Made by a program: the position numbers and the translations under genes
Shown here: one piece after another, positions 1-10,193 of the stretch
Position numbering within the stretch: position 1 is the stretch's first letter
Layout: each line of letters opens with the position of its first letter
Source of the DNA: Loripinus fragilis
Lineage: Eukaryota; Mollusca; Bivalvia; Lucinida; Lucinidae
Reading direction: 5' to 3'
NCBI GenBank assembly: GCA_964019695.1
Contig: OZ026525.1
Span: 84,206,279-84,270,278, forward strand
Length of the DNA stretch: 64,000 bases
Notes under the pieces: model-generated
What the model saw: the letters and a program-made list of their open reading frames with translations, nothing else
What the model was told of the DNA's origin: nothing
The model's database searches: none

Positions 1-47
1 TTTGTTGCCCAATACGGAGCATTTTACACACCTAATGATAGAAAGGA

Positions 48-62
48 CACACACACACACAC
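48..62. repeat. short (AC)n microsatellite
   Basis: A short run of alternating A and C lies just upstream of the integrase remnant. It has no visible function. Confidence 0.8.
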
Positions 63-832
63 AACGCTTTCATTCAGTTGTATCTCAAACTCTAAGTCAA
101 ATAAGAAACAATTTTTTTGTGCAGTCGTTCGATAGGTGATACAAAAAAGTGTAGTTTATTGGCGACACGAAGGTGGTTCATATAAAATGCCTCCAATGGC
201 TCCATTACCGCCCCTTCGTGTTACAGAAACAATTCCTTTCTCTAGAGCTGGGTTAGATTACCTAAAACCACTATTTCTCAAAGGTGTTGAAGGAGTATTG
301 CAAGTATGGATATGTTTATTCACTTTCGTGAAGCACATTTGGAAGTTGTACTAAATATGACAGCTGAGGAGTTTCTACTTTGTTTCAAACGATTAATCGC
401 CCGAAGAGGATCACCTAATGTTGTTATCAGCGACAATGCTATGCAGTTTAAGACTGTTAGCCAGGCAAAAAATTCAGTCTGGAAGAATGTGATACACTGT
501 GAAGTAGTTAAAAACTATGCGTCTGTCATAGGAGCTAAGTGGGGTTTCATAGTTGAAATGGCTCCCTGGATGGGTGGCTTTTATGAAACGCTCGTAGGAC
601 TTGTAAAGAGAGCATTACGTTATTAGCTACTAAGACGAAATTAACACTCATCCAAATGCAGGCTTTAATCCAAGAGGTCCAAGCGGTTCTTAATTTTCGT
701 CCTTTAGTATACATTGGTAATGATATCAATCTTAGATTTACGCTCAGTCCTGGACATTTTCTTTGATTTAATACAAGAATATGTTTCCAGAGAGCGTACA
801 AATCCAGCTTTATACCTTTTGGGTGCAAGGGT
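60..832 (+). pseudogene. BEL/Pao-type LTR retrotransposon integrase remnant
   Basis: This is the integrase end of a BEL/Pao-like pol polyprotein, the enzyme that inserts element cDNA into chromosomes. From about 60 to 135 a degraded zinc-binding (H2C2) region reads with TLSQIRNNFF. The text RHEGGSYKMPPM follows near 165-200, and the core begins with LPPLRVTETIPFSRAGLDY. A frame change near 305-350 leads to EEFLLCFKRLIARRGSPNVV and ISDNAMQF, which contains a core aspartate. WGFIVEMAPWMGGFYE (about 540-585) is a strong BEL/Pao signature. Another frame shift near 625 leads to a stretch ending RPLVYIGNDIN and LSPGHFL, as in the C-terminal region of these integrases. Stops and shifts make it non-functional. 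No gag, protease, reverse transcriptase or LTR pair was found, so the left part lies outside the window or is lost. Confidence 0.85.
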
Positions 833-1296
833 TAGCATTTATCCTACCTTGGTTCCCCAACTACTATAAATAAGCTATAATGGAGTCTATTTTAGACACA
901 AATAGCACTTGAATTAGTTGACATGCCTGTATATAAAATGTTTAGTTGAAGTTATAGCATTTTCATTGCAACAGTTAACGTTTACTACGCTGTTTCAAGA
1001 TGATACAATCTTGTGATATATGTTGAAAATGCAACAAGCATAAGAGAAACCTAAAGAGGCATGTAATAGAGCGTCATATACAAGTTAAACACTAGAAATG
1101 TGTCGAAAACCGAAGTGCTTCCCAATTTGTTCGACGTGGTTATCTGTCAAGACATCTGGTATGGACCCAGGGCTATACTTGCATGCAGAACGTGAAGAAG
1201 TAGTGAATGAGCAAGAATTCCATTAACGAGTTAGTATACCTTTGATCCAGATAATATTCTATGGAGAAGAGTACAGATGTTACAGATGACATAGAG
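833..1296. other. no gene recognised, possible retrotransposon 3' part
   Basis: This lies downstream of the integrase remnant in the same orientation. It may be the decayed rest of the BEL/Pao element. I see no readable domain and no LTR pair. Confidence 0.4.
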
Positions 1297-1298
1297 TA

Positions 1299-1488
1299 CA
1301 GTAAAACCTGTGTAAAACGATCACCTTGAAAAAGAGCGGAAATTGATTTTCAAGACCAATTATCGCTATTATTGCAGAATGCTCCTCGGGGCATTCTGTA
1401 ATACTTTCGACCTTCATTAAGCTACTATTTTTCATTATGATTTTTGTTTTGTCTATTTTTGAGTGGCCGTTTTACACAGGTTTTACTG
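1299..1488. mobile_element. palindromic MITE, family T1 (TA target)
   Basis: The left end reads CAGTAAAACCTGTGTAAAAC and the right end is its near-exact inverse complement. Both ends are flanked by TA (1297-1298 and 1489-1490), the target duplication of Tc1/mariner transposons. The centre is also self-complementary around CTCCTCGGGGCATTCTG. At 190 bp with no coding capacity it is a non-autonomous element. Relatives lie at 27221-27401, 33760-33802 (half) and 61961-62165. Confidence 0.85.
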
Positions 1489-1491
1489 TAA

Positions 1492-1603
1492 TCACTAGAT
1501 GGTGATGTTGACATGGAAATCTATGAAGCTGAACCTGTAGATAATATCAGTATTTCAGATACTTGTGTTACTGGTGCTAACATTGGAGATGACGAAAGAA
1601 AGT
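1492..1603 (+). other. short acidic coding-like stretch
   Basis: Right after the T1 element, 36 codons are open with a biased acidic composition (contains DGDVDMEIYEAEPVDN) and end in TAA at the start of an R1 repeat. It could be the decayed edge of a gene or retrotransposon. The product is not recognised. Confidence 0.2.
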
Positions 1604-1830
1604 AAGGTTGCAAAGATCTGGAATCGATACAATCAAGTACCACACCTGACCCAGGATACCAATGGGAAAGTGACAAACTCACAGTAGACACCACAAACGA
1701 GAGCCAAGAGGTCAACCCTTTCCCAGCAGGTGACCACAAAGCACATATAAACAGATGCGCACAAAACATAGCAAACACAAGACAGAACAAAAACATAAAA
1801 GATCCACAAAAGAGACAGAGTGTGAAAATA
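1600..1830 (+). repeat. dispersed repeat R1, longest copy
   Basis: This begins near AGTAAGGTTGCAAAG and contains GGAATCGATACAATCAAGTA, then GACCCAGGATACC, ACGAGAGCCAAGAGGTCAAC and an A-rich tail with AAAACATAAAAGATCCACAA. At least seven other copies of different length occur in the window: 7226, 25423, 31438, 34386, 43160, 44866 and 45568. The variable length with a shared left part looks like a retroposed, 3'-truncated or SINE-like family. The open frames on its minus strand are shadows of the repeat. Confidence 0.75.
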
Positions 1831-1870
1831 GTGGTTATTGATCAATATGGTAGATGAAAATGCAATCAAC

Positions 1871-2347
1871 GAATATCAAGACGTTAGTGTGAATGGTGAC
1901 ATCTCATTTATTATAAATTTTTGATGGTACTGGACAAGTCCAAGTACATAAAGGGGGCTATTCTATTGACTTTATTTCTTTAATGTTTGCTATTGTTTTT
2001 TTTTTTTTGTTTTTTTGCTTTTTAAGCCTGAAATAGAATGAATGAGCGCCAGAATTTTGTCAGGAGATGAACTAGATAAGCTTTAAGCTTCCGTTCTAAT
2101 CCTTTTGCAATGTGATAATATATATATGTATGTAATGGAGTTGAAATAAAATATGTTTAAACTATAGGGGTCTTTCAAAATAAAAATCTCGTTTATAACG
2201 GTATATCTTAGATGAAACTATGCCATTTGTAATGGGCAAGGCCAAGTCCAAATAGAGTACAGTGTATTGCAATTTGGTTGGCCTTTAGATGCTTATACTA
2301 GAGTGCAAAATTTGTGTCATTGACATGTTGTCTTGTGATGTTCAATT
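1871..2347. other. A/T-rich tail with a polyadenylation-like signal
   Basis: A T-rich run lies near 1990-2020, and GTTGAAATAAAATATG lies near 2140-2155, containing AATAAA. This could be the 3' end of a retrotransposon transcript. No gene or LTR boundary can be fixed. Confidence 0.3.
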
Positions 2348-2768
2348 AGGCCAGAATTTTTATCGGTTGATTTACAAACCCTCCTACTGTAATTTTCCAG
2401 AAAGTATAAGAAAAAAAATGTAAAATTATTTTTCTATCTTATACCCCGACCCTAATATTATTTGTTCTGTTGAAAAAAGTAATATATTCATGAGATTCTG
2501 TCTGTGTTTTTGAGTGTGACACTGTTGAACGTGATTGTCCTGTTAAGATTTTTAGGAAAATGATGAAATATTTAAACATTTAATACAGACTGTTGCTTTA
2601 CCTTACTAGTTTTACTGGGGTGTTTTCTTGAGATATTAAAAACAACGCTCTGAAAATGACTAGTTGACCAGTTTTTTCAAATGGTCATTTTCAAAGCTTT
2701 TGTTTTGTCCCCGACCCTAAATCTGAAAAATATCCTTTAAATCAACTAATTAAAAGTTCTGGCCTTAT
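2348..2768. mobile_element. diverged inverted-repeat element
   Basis: AGGCCAGAATTTTTATCGG followed by TTGATTTA near 2347-2378 is matched by the inverse complement of the stretch ending AAAAGTTCTGGCCTTAT near 2742-2769. Inside each arm a CCCCGACCCTAA stretch occurs (2444 and 2710). About 420 bp with no coding capacity. The arms are diverged, so the exact ends are approximate. Confidence 0.5.
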
Positions 2769-3859
2769 CATATAACGCTGAATATGTTCTTGCACGGTTG
2801 TATTAGCATTCTTACTAAGAATGTTTAAGGTTGAACACGTTTTCTTGATTCTTCGCACCGTTATTTTATGTGTCTGGTGTACCGCTGATTCTATTGATAG
2901 CACCAGTTGCACGTGTTATTGGTAGCCTGATATCTCCCACCTGTAAGACCACCTCGGGTGATCGTTTCATAATGAGCCGTTAATTTGGGCCCTGAGTTGT
3001 CTTTTTAAATTTGAGTATCTCTCAAAATGAGAAACGGAAAAGCGTTATGCTTTTTTGTGCGTTTAACTTTTGAATCTTATGCAAGTTTAAAGCAAGATGC
3101 ACTCCTTGTCGTATTAATTCAATATTCATTTAATTCATGGGCACTAATTAGGAGTTTTAAACGCATCGTTTCGACTTATTTTAAAGGTAATCATGATTTT
3201 AATATGCATGTAAAATCGACTGGTGTGAAAAGAAATGTCCAATGTGGGCGGTTTACTACAACATAAACAAATGTACTGTAAGTTTTCGTGTGGGTAACAA
3301 TGGAAAAGTGCGTTGTTTGCTGCATGGGTCCTTCATAACTTAGCAATATTTTCCTGAGATAGAGAGCTCATAGTCTTAGTCTTAGGCTTACATGTACGAG
3401 ACGAATGTTTATTTAGCATGCATTACATATTAACGATTTGTTCTTGTGATCAACATCATTTGAAAATAATTTCGTTCCACTTTCCGACAGATGCTCACAT
3501 GTTTATGGTCTTGGACCGAGCCAACTATCACCCAACTAGCGGGTTTCGTTGCCCTTCTGTATGTGACAATTACTTTTATTGCTAGTTAATTTGATTTGAT
3601 TGTTTCTCTGTGGTGATACATAGTTTCCGAACAGCATACTGGGCATCAAACTCAGTTTCAAACAGAAACAGATGTTACTACTTCGCCCTACAAGAGTAAC
3701 TGGCACAATAATTATGACGACGAAACCAATTTTACACTCAGAGAACGTCAAAACCAGCAATAATAGTCATTTTTGCAAGCCCATTTCGTTCCGTGAGTAT
3801 GGAACAAGGTCGACTTAGTATGATTGACATGTGAAGATGCAACGACAGAAGAAACATAT
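2769..3859. other. no gene seen; a short dispersed repeat near 3575-3630
   Basis: The stretch TTAATTTGATTTGATTG with GTTTCTCTGTGGTGATACA near 3585-3622 recurs in similar form near 22368-22405, so it is a dispersed repeat. A small open frame at 3027-3266 has no recognisable domain. Nothing else is supported. Confidence 0.5.
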
Positions 3860-4096
3860 AAGCCATGACATGTGATTTCCAACAATGTGCCATTTTGACA
3901 AGTGTAGACTCAGACAAGCCTGTGCATCCTTCTTTTAAGCTTAGAAACTCAAAATGGTGTTCAGTCAGTAGATTAACACTCGTAGAATATTCAAGCAACT
4001 ATCAAAGGCTCTGATCAGACTGCGCGAGTGCGCAGGCTGGTCTGAGCCTTTGCTGGTTGCACATGTCACATTGTTGGAAATCTCATGTCGCAGCTC
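3860..4096 (-). mobile_element. family G palindromic element, 237 bp, ATAT duplication
   Basis: This is an inverted copy of family G, whose ends resemble GAGCCGCGACATGAGATTTC. It is flanked by ATAT on both sides (3856-3859 and 4097-4100). It has the same 237-bp length as the copies at 35030-35266 and 62450-62686. The inner part contains GATCAGACTGCGCGAGTGCG, the family's inner palindrome. It has no coding capacity. Confidence 0.8.
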
Positions 4097-4105
4097 ATAT
4101 AACGT

Positions 4106-4705
4106 TTACAAACAAGACACTGATGAGTTACCTTATATGCAACCAAAAGTTCTTCGACCATATATATCAAGCTCTGGCTGGAGACCCACGAGATTTGTAC
4201 ATCGAAGCACTCAAAGAAAAGTCAAACAACTGCGAAGAAACTATAGCAATGTATCGAAAAAGCTGAGTTGAAGAACATGACTATCAAAAAATGTCCAAAT
4301 GATCCAATGTTTACAAGGCGCACAACCAAACATGAATCAGCTTCAAAGCGATATGCAAGTAATTGCTACGCCATACAAACTTTCATAGAAAATGGCGACC
4401 TTTACTCCTAACTTACATCTTTATCAAACGACGTGTGTTCGTCAAGCCCAATATATAAATGCTGCACCAATTATATGTATAAATGCTATTTAGCTAGGTG
4501 CTAGATATAGCACAAAACACAATTACTTGGACTTAAAGCAACAGTTAGCAAAACGTTAAATCCAACACTTCAGAAAAATGCATCAAGTCTACCACAGACA
4601 CACACATCAAAACAGAGAAACCAGTACCTGTGAAATGTCCAAAGATCCAATGGCTATATGAAAGAGATTCACTAGAATGAACAGAAGTTAGGGAACTTTC
4701 TAAAA
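4106..4705 (+). pseudogene. unrecognised coding remnant with frameshifts
   Basis: Three consecutive stretches read like protein. First, 4106-4267 contains FFDHIYQALAGDPRDLYIEA and EETIAMYRKS. After a +1 shift, about 4261-4411 contains ELKNMTIKKCPNDPMF and YASNCYAIQTFIENG. Later, near 4605-4670, another frame reads KPVPVKCPKIQWLYERDS. The charge pattern and lack of low complexity suggest a decayed gene or a retrotransposon gag-like ORF. I do not recognise the family. It begins a few bases after the family G element. Confidence 0.35.
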
Positions 4706-5573
4706 TCCTTTAGCTTGTTAAGTAAAAAAGACAACGCAATGGTTTATGTATCATTATAAAGCCCTTTCCTTTTTAGTACGTTGGATGAAATTCTAACTCG
4801 CCTGTTGATGGAGTTCTGAGTTGAATACCATTAAATGTTAACTCCCTCAACCCCTTCCCCCGCTCCTAAATTGTAAAATGCACAGGTTACATATATTTTG
4901 CATGTCGTGCGGCTGTATCCTTTTAAAAGAAACAATTCTCTCAAAATATAAACGAAATTATAAAAAGAGGTACTTTTTTGTTAGATAAGAATCGCTGACA
5001 TAAGTGACGTTTGTTTGTAACGAACTCTTTCATGTCGTTTTTACTAATCTTCCCTGGCGCATAAATGAAACGCATCAAAATATGAATTTCTCTTATCTCT
5101 TTGTATCTCCTAACTTTGACGCCATCTTTGAAAGCATGTGGCTATCAAGGTGCGAAAATGACAAAACACTTGGTATTTTGTCTCGTCAGCAAATCCACTG
5201 GTTTTTGTCGCAAAATTGTTTTGTCTTTTCTTATTACACATAGGCATATTTATACTCGTATATGAGTATTCAAGTTCATCCAGTTGGCTAGGATTTGTTT
5301 GTTGTATAATGTGACTTGACTTCTCACAACTGAATTTAAACGAACACTTGGTCAATGTTTACCAAACTTCACAGCGACTTTTCCTGAGTGACCTTCTACA
5401 AAATATGATCCATAAACATCATAATTTATGGAATGTGACTTATTTCGGCTTATGAACACTTTAAAGATGTTCTCTTTTAAAATAAAAATAATTTGACAAC
5501 AATGGTCGCTAGGTGACCCTCTGGAAAGATAACCGAAATGGAGTGAGGTCCCTTATATGCTTATTAAAATAAA
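4706..5573. other. no gene seen
   Basis: The stretch is A/T-rich with short open frames on both strands (5004-5243, 5110-5355) that overlap each other and lack domain-like composition. Confidence 0.5.
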
Positions 5574-5782
5574 CCCTTAAAACACCAATCACGACTGCAG
5601 CAGAAGACACAGTTTAACATATCTTTCCTAGTTTTCAATAAAAATAAGGTATGATATTTCATGAGAATCGTCTTCCAGCAGATGATTCTCATGAAATATC
5701 ATGCCTTATCTGTTATTTAGGAAAAAAAACGGCAAAATTTGAAATTGTCGTCTGCTGCAAGTTATAGGTGGCGCTTTATGGG
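5574..5782. mobile_element. piggyBac-type palindromic MITE, family P1
   Basis: The ends are CCCTTAAAACACCAATCACG and the inverse complement of GGTGGCGCTTTATGGG, with TTAA on the right and TAAA on the left. The centre is a strong hairpin (5648-5706) around ATTTCATGAGAATCGTCT. A close relative lies at 51152-51358. TTAA targets and a CCC start are typical of piggyBac-derived MITEs. Confidence 0.75.
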
Positions 5783-7225
5783 TTAAACAATGGCTTTCGA
5801 TCATCTGTGTTTGATGAATTAAATGCTTGCTGGCAACTGATACCGAACTATGAATATATACCTGCATTTTCACATGCATGCATTAATTGCTACTCTTCGG
5901 CTGTCTGTTATCATACTTTTCCTTAATCCCTGGATTAACAGAACACATTTTCACAAACCCTAGACGCCTACAGGCTTCTCTGATGAAATACAGGTCGTGC
6001 GTTGAGAAAATGCACCCATCGATTATGTTTATTATGGAAACTTTGGTAGACAAGCATGGCAGTTTCAATTACAGGCTTATTTCATGGGATCAGCGTCTTA
6101 ACTTTATCATACCCTTTAACCCTTTACCTCATTGGCTATTTTAGATAATGACCTCATTTTCTATTTTAAGACAACACTGAAAAAATCATGAAAAAATTTA
6201 AGTTAAATAAAACCAGGGTCTGCTTTGTGATGTACAGTTCACTTGTAGTGGCATCTGGGTGATATAATCACGTTTGTCTTCTAGGTATACATACGACATG
6301 TTGTGTTATCCATTCTCTCTGAATTGCAAGCTTTCTGTAGATTCAGTCAACATGATGAAATAGTAATAATTTAAATTAGCTAGCTTTGGGAAAATTGCAG
6401 CTTTCCGAACTATGTCCTATGACATGAATTGGAATTGATCATAAGTGTTCGATACAAACCAGAATTTAGTTGGATCTTCAAATGGCGCCCTGGCATAAGC
6501 CTCATTATCCCCTATATTAGTTGGCGGGAAGCGATAAAGGCACTGTTTTATGTGCTATCTTATCACAGATCGTGAGTGGTTATAACTTATGGTAGAAATA
6601 ATATATATTAATGACATGCAGCGAAATTGAACCACAGACAAACTAGCTTTGTACTGTAGCAGAACATATCAATCATTGTATCTGCGAATAGGCTCTGCTT
6701 TCTAATTCGCTTTAATTACCCTTTTCAACACTTATCTTTGTATGCATCCTCTTGCAGAGACTGACTGAACCTCTGCACGAGAAACCCAGCCCGTCTTACA
6801 GTCCCAGTGATAAATAGTAAAACAGTGTGAATTCTTTCCTTGCTAGCGGTGACTTTTAACGTTTGCTGGTAACCTTTGCAAACCGTTTGGACCAATATCA
6901 GGAACGACAGAACTTCCTCTCTGGTCTGGAACCAAATTGTTTGACACTCTAAGAGTGTTAGTTGTCTTTAAAAAAGTTTTGAAAAAAGTTAGCAGAAGAC
7001 AAAAAAAGCATGAAAAATTACCCAGCATGCAAAGAGTTAAATCTCAACGAATGCTAAAGTGCACGGCCAGCTTCATTCACTACTGAATTGTTTATTTGCC
7101 AATCGCCTAAAATCAGTTAAACATTCTCTAGACTGCGTAACGTCCGTAGATATAGGATAATAATTTTGTCCATTTTCTAAACTGTCGAAGAGCGAAAATA
7201 TACAACCTGTCCCAGCAGGGAATCA
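5783..7225. other. no gene seen
   Basis: Open frames at 5883-6068 and 5887-6144 overlap on opposite strands, and 6843-7028 is short. None shows a domain. The region is A/T-rich unique-looking DNA. Confidence 0.45.
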
Positions 7226-7263
7226 AAGTAAGTAAGGGTGCAAAGATCAGGAATCGATACAAA
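7226..7263 (+). repeat. R1 fragment
   Basis: This is a truncated R1 copy containing CAAAGATCAGGAATCGATAC. Only the first 38 bp or so are present. Confidence 0.7.
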
Positions 7264-7502
7264 GCCTGGTCGCTGGATCTACAGACAAACACTCTATTAC
7301 GTCGCTGTAAAAAGCCAGCTTCTACCACAACAAGGCATTAAAATTGTGTATATTATACCTAACACCAAACCTACATCAACTTTGTCATACTGGTTGAACA
7401 ATCACATCCCTAAATTTCCCTGAAATTCTTGTTTTACGCAGTGATTTTCTTGAAACCAGAATGAGACTCGAAATGGCGGCGCTCATTGATAGGAAGTAAA
7501 CA

Positions 7503-7643
7503 ATGAAGACTGAAGCGGTTTTCTTCGTTTTTCTTGCACTGTTGGCATATCAATCAACAGAATACCCTGAAAGTCATCAAAACAGGTATCTTTGTCATGG
7601 TGTTGTACAGGCTGAAAAGTCGTGTATCTGTCACTTTGTATAG
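7503..7643 (+). other. 46-codon open frame with a hydrophobic start
   Basis: It starts at ATG 7503 with MKTEAVFFVFLALLAYQ, which looks like a signal peptide, and ends at TAG 7641. It lies just upstream of the readable part of the CR1-like LINE, so it is more likely leader sequence of that element than a secreted peptide gene. Chance cannot be excluded. Confidence 0.2.
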
Positions 7644-7673
7644 CTGACAAAGCCCCACTCACCAGTTTCTCTA

Positions 7674-7815
7674 TTGTCACTGGAAATTAACGACCAGGTT
7701 GTATATGGTCAGAAACCAGAGAAAGACAGGTCTCTTTACAATAAATATTTGCTCTTGATAGGAGGAATAGAACAGAATCCAGAACGCAGGCAACAAAAAG
7801 AGCTAAGTGCATTAA
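7674..7815 (+). pseudogene. CR1-like LINE, N-terminal part with decayed 2A-like motif
   Basis: The frame reads into YLLLIGGIEQNPERR at about 7746-7790. In several APE-type LINEs of animals the ORF carries a 2A-like ribosome-skipping peptide with the pattern D-x-E-x-N-P-G-P after a leucine-rich run. Here the pattern is decayed, with G in place of the first D and E-R in place of the final G-P, so it should not work. The stretch ends where a TTAA-flanked element was inserted, and the same frame continues after it at 8354. Confidence 0.5.
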
Positions 7816-8349
7816 GGGGCTATTTTGGCCCCTGCGAGGCGAAAAATAAAGATTGCTTTCCGCACATTTCTTCTTAATTGGTTTATTAGAACAATAGCCC
7901 AAGTCTGGAAATCTGGTACTAATTTTACTTTACCGTTGCTATGGTAACAAAAATGGCTGCTGAAATAGCTGGAAATGAGAAGGTGACCATTTTGGAACAC
8001 ATTTGAGACTTTTGACAGAGGAACTAACATAGAGCACAAACAAATACCAAAAAGATATTTTAACAGATGATAAAATTTATTGCGGCACACAAGATTGGAA
8101 TTTTGGTATGTAGCTGTGCTGATATCCAATTATAAAAATAGATCTCCCAAAGCCTCAAATTTGGTCCAAAATGGCAATTTCTCTACTTTTAAGTATATTT
8201 TTGGTGGCCAGTTTTGTTACTATAGCAACGGTATAGGTTAAATGAATACCAGACTTTAACACTTGGGGTTTCTTCTAACAAACCAATCAAAAGAAAATGG
8301 TGAAAAGCGACTTTCAGTTTTTGGCTTCAGAGTGGGCCAAATTAGCCCC
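7816..8349. mobile_element. 534-bp TTAA-flanked foldback element inside the LINE
   Basis: The left end is GGGGCTATTTTGGCCC and the right end GGGCCAAATTAGCCCC, with TTAA on both sides (7812-7815 and 8350-8353). Further inside, ACCGTTGCTATGGTAACAA near 7931 is matched by GTTACTATAGCAACGGT near 8215. Removing it with one TTAA leaves the LINE frame open across the join (reading ELSALKHVV). The minus-strand frame at 7812-8129 is incidental. TTAA duplication suggests mobilisation by a piggyBac-type transposase. Confidence 0.8.
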
Positions 8350-8353
8350 TTAA

Positions 8354-9139
8354 AGCATGTAGTTCTTTTCTTATGTCGTATGCTTCAAATCATGCAAAAC
8401 CAAATGCATAGCATGGGATGACTGTGATAAATGGATGCACAAATCGCATATTGGGTGACAACAACAGAAGTCAGTGCCCTCGTCAAAAGCGACGACAATT
8501 TGTCCTGACCAAACTGTCTCAAACCAAATAATTCTAGTATTGTGTACACGATTCCTCTAGCAGATATTTACCCAGACTCACCAGCTCAAGCAAGCTCACT
8601 TTATGGAATCCCAGATATCTCTTAATCTACATGATACAGCAGTACAAGCACTGAACTTGATATTTCCTCTGCCGCAGATAGCTTCAACGTGAGTTTTGAT
8701 GTCAAAAACACCGTCACCCAAAGTAAGTCGTGACTATGAGATGTGGAATGCCAAGAATCTTCAAATGTTGAACATGCATTTTCAAAGCCTCTGTAAGATG
8801 GGGAAACTGTTGGAAGCCATCATTGAAGACTCAAATCGGGACATCACCATCAGCACAGAAACCTGGCTTGATAGTACAATTTGTTCTGCTGTACTAATCC
8901 TATTTGAGCTAGGATATGACATCCAACGTAGCGACCGACCAAATGACCCACATAGAGTAGTGTTGATTGCAGTCAAAAACACCTTCAAATTGGAGAAGTC
9001 AGAGCAAGCATTGAACTCATAAGTGCAGCAGTCACAGCTGGAAAGTCCAAATATTAAAAGTGTTGCCTACTACAGACCACCCAATAAAACAGATGAACAC
9101 TACTTGGACACTGTAAAGAAGAAATTTCAACCTTGAAAA
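8354..9139 (+). pseudogene. CR1-like LINE, PHD-like region and endonuclease
   Basis: Near 8388-8455 one frame reads SCKTKCIAWDDCDKWMHKS, which fits the PHD-finger-like cysteine/histidine region that many CR1-like LINE ORFs carry before the endonuclease. From 8740 the AP-endonuclease domain is clear: LQMLNMHFQSLCKMGKLLEA, then ISTETWLDS, which contains the metal-binding glutamate of the E-T pattern, and GYDIQRSDRP. After a shift near 9022, YYRPPNKTDEHYLD follows at about 9069-9110. The ORF is interrupted at 9140 by a 1.05-kb element. Frameshifts and stops make it dead. Confidence 0.75.
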
Positions 9140-9141
9140 TA

Positions 9142-10193
9142 CACTGAACCGAAGTTCTAAGTAGCCACTTTTCAATTTCTTTTTTTCTTTCTAAGCCCTA
9201 GTGATATGGAAATGAATTTTTGCCCAAGCATATGCCTTGTAATGGACTAAAGTTAAGCGGTGTTTTGGAAGAGTTTTCTATCACTTCACGATTTTTGGGT
9301 TCAAAAACGCAAAACCAACTTTTTGAAGAAAATAAGCGTTTTGAGTGCAGTTTTTATTCTAATTCAAGTACATGTGATTGCATACCTGCCTAGTCGACTT
9401 GGAAAACACCAAACACTTGGCATTTTGCTTATGACAGATTTTTTTATGAATTTTTTAAAAATTGATAATTTTCTAAATTTTCAGAAATTTTTGGAAATCA
9501 TCAGCTGCACATACTAAAATCATTGTATGTGTTTTATTTTATGTTAATATGTTTGACAAAACACCACGCAACTTGATGAGCCCATTTTCTAACGATGTTT
9601 TTACATATTGGTATTCACTCCCGATTTTAACGTGAAACTTTAAACGTCAATTAAATGGCATTTGTCAAAGATTTCTTTCAATTTTTAAGCAGAACAGTGA
9701 CGACAATTCATAATGAAGAACCCCTGAAAATTGCACTGCTGTGCCGCAGATAGTAAAGCGTACAGAGCAATGCAAAGTGAGTATGCAAACTGCATGGATA
9801 AGCTAAAATCCTTTGATTAATTTGTTGACCGTGGCTGTCTTCATGTGAACGTAAAAGAGAAATGGATTGTGCAATTGTCAAAATTTTTGCTTGATTCTTT
9901 TCATCTTATTTCACAGCTGTTATAAACATCTTCAAACCAATCAAAATATAAATGGATAACGTATCTGATGAACAGTTTATATCACACTAAAAAGTGTGAC
10001 TTTTTGAAATGATGGTACCTTTACTCGGACCTCGTCTGTACAAGGTCTACAAGTCATTTTGAAATGAAATAATTTGAAGAGTCTCGACAAAGCCTTGGAC
10101 CTTTTTATAGAATTTAAATTTCGTGAGAGCGATTTTTACTTTCTGAACGGGAGCAAAAATTGTATGGTGGCTACTTATAACTTCGGTTCAGTG
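9142..10193. mobile_element. 1,052-bp TA-flanked TIR element inside the LINE
   Basis: The left end is CACTGAACCGAAGTTCTAAG and the right end is the inverse complement of CACTGAACCGAAGTTATAAG, giving a TIR of about 28 bp. TA lies on each side (9140-9141 and 10194-10195). Removing the element with one TA gives EISTLKIIGGDFNWPES in frame, so the boundary is exact. The largest internal frame (9260-9517) is A/T-driven and not transposase-like, so this is a non-autonomous element. Confidence 0.8.

Noticed and set aside
1521..1869. Two minus-strand frames of 78-91 codons
   Set aside because: Both lie over the R1 repeat and the same frames recur, broken, in other R1 copies (44839-45057). They are repeat shadows.
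9260..9517. 85-codon frame inside the TA-flanked element as a transposase
   Set aside because: The frame is driven by A/T-rich text with no helix-turn-helix or acidic triad.
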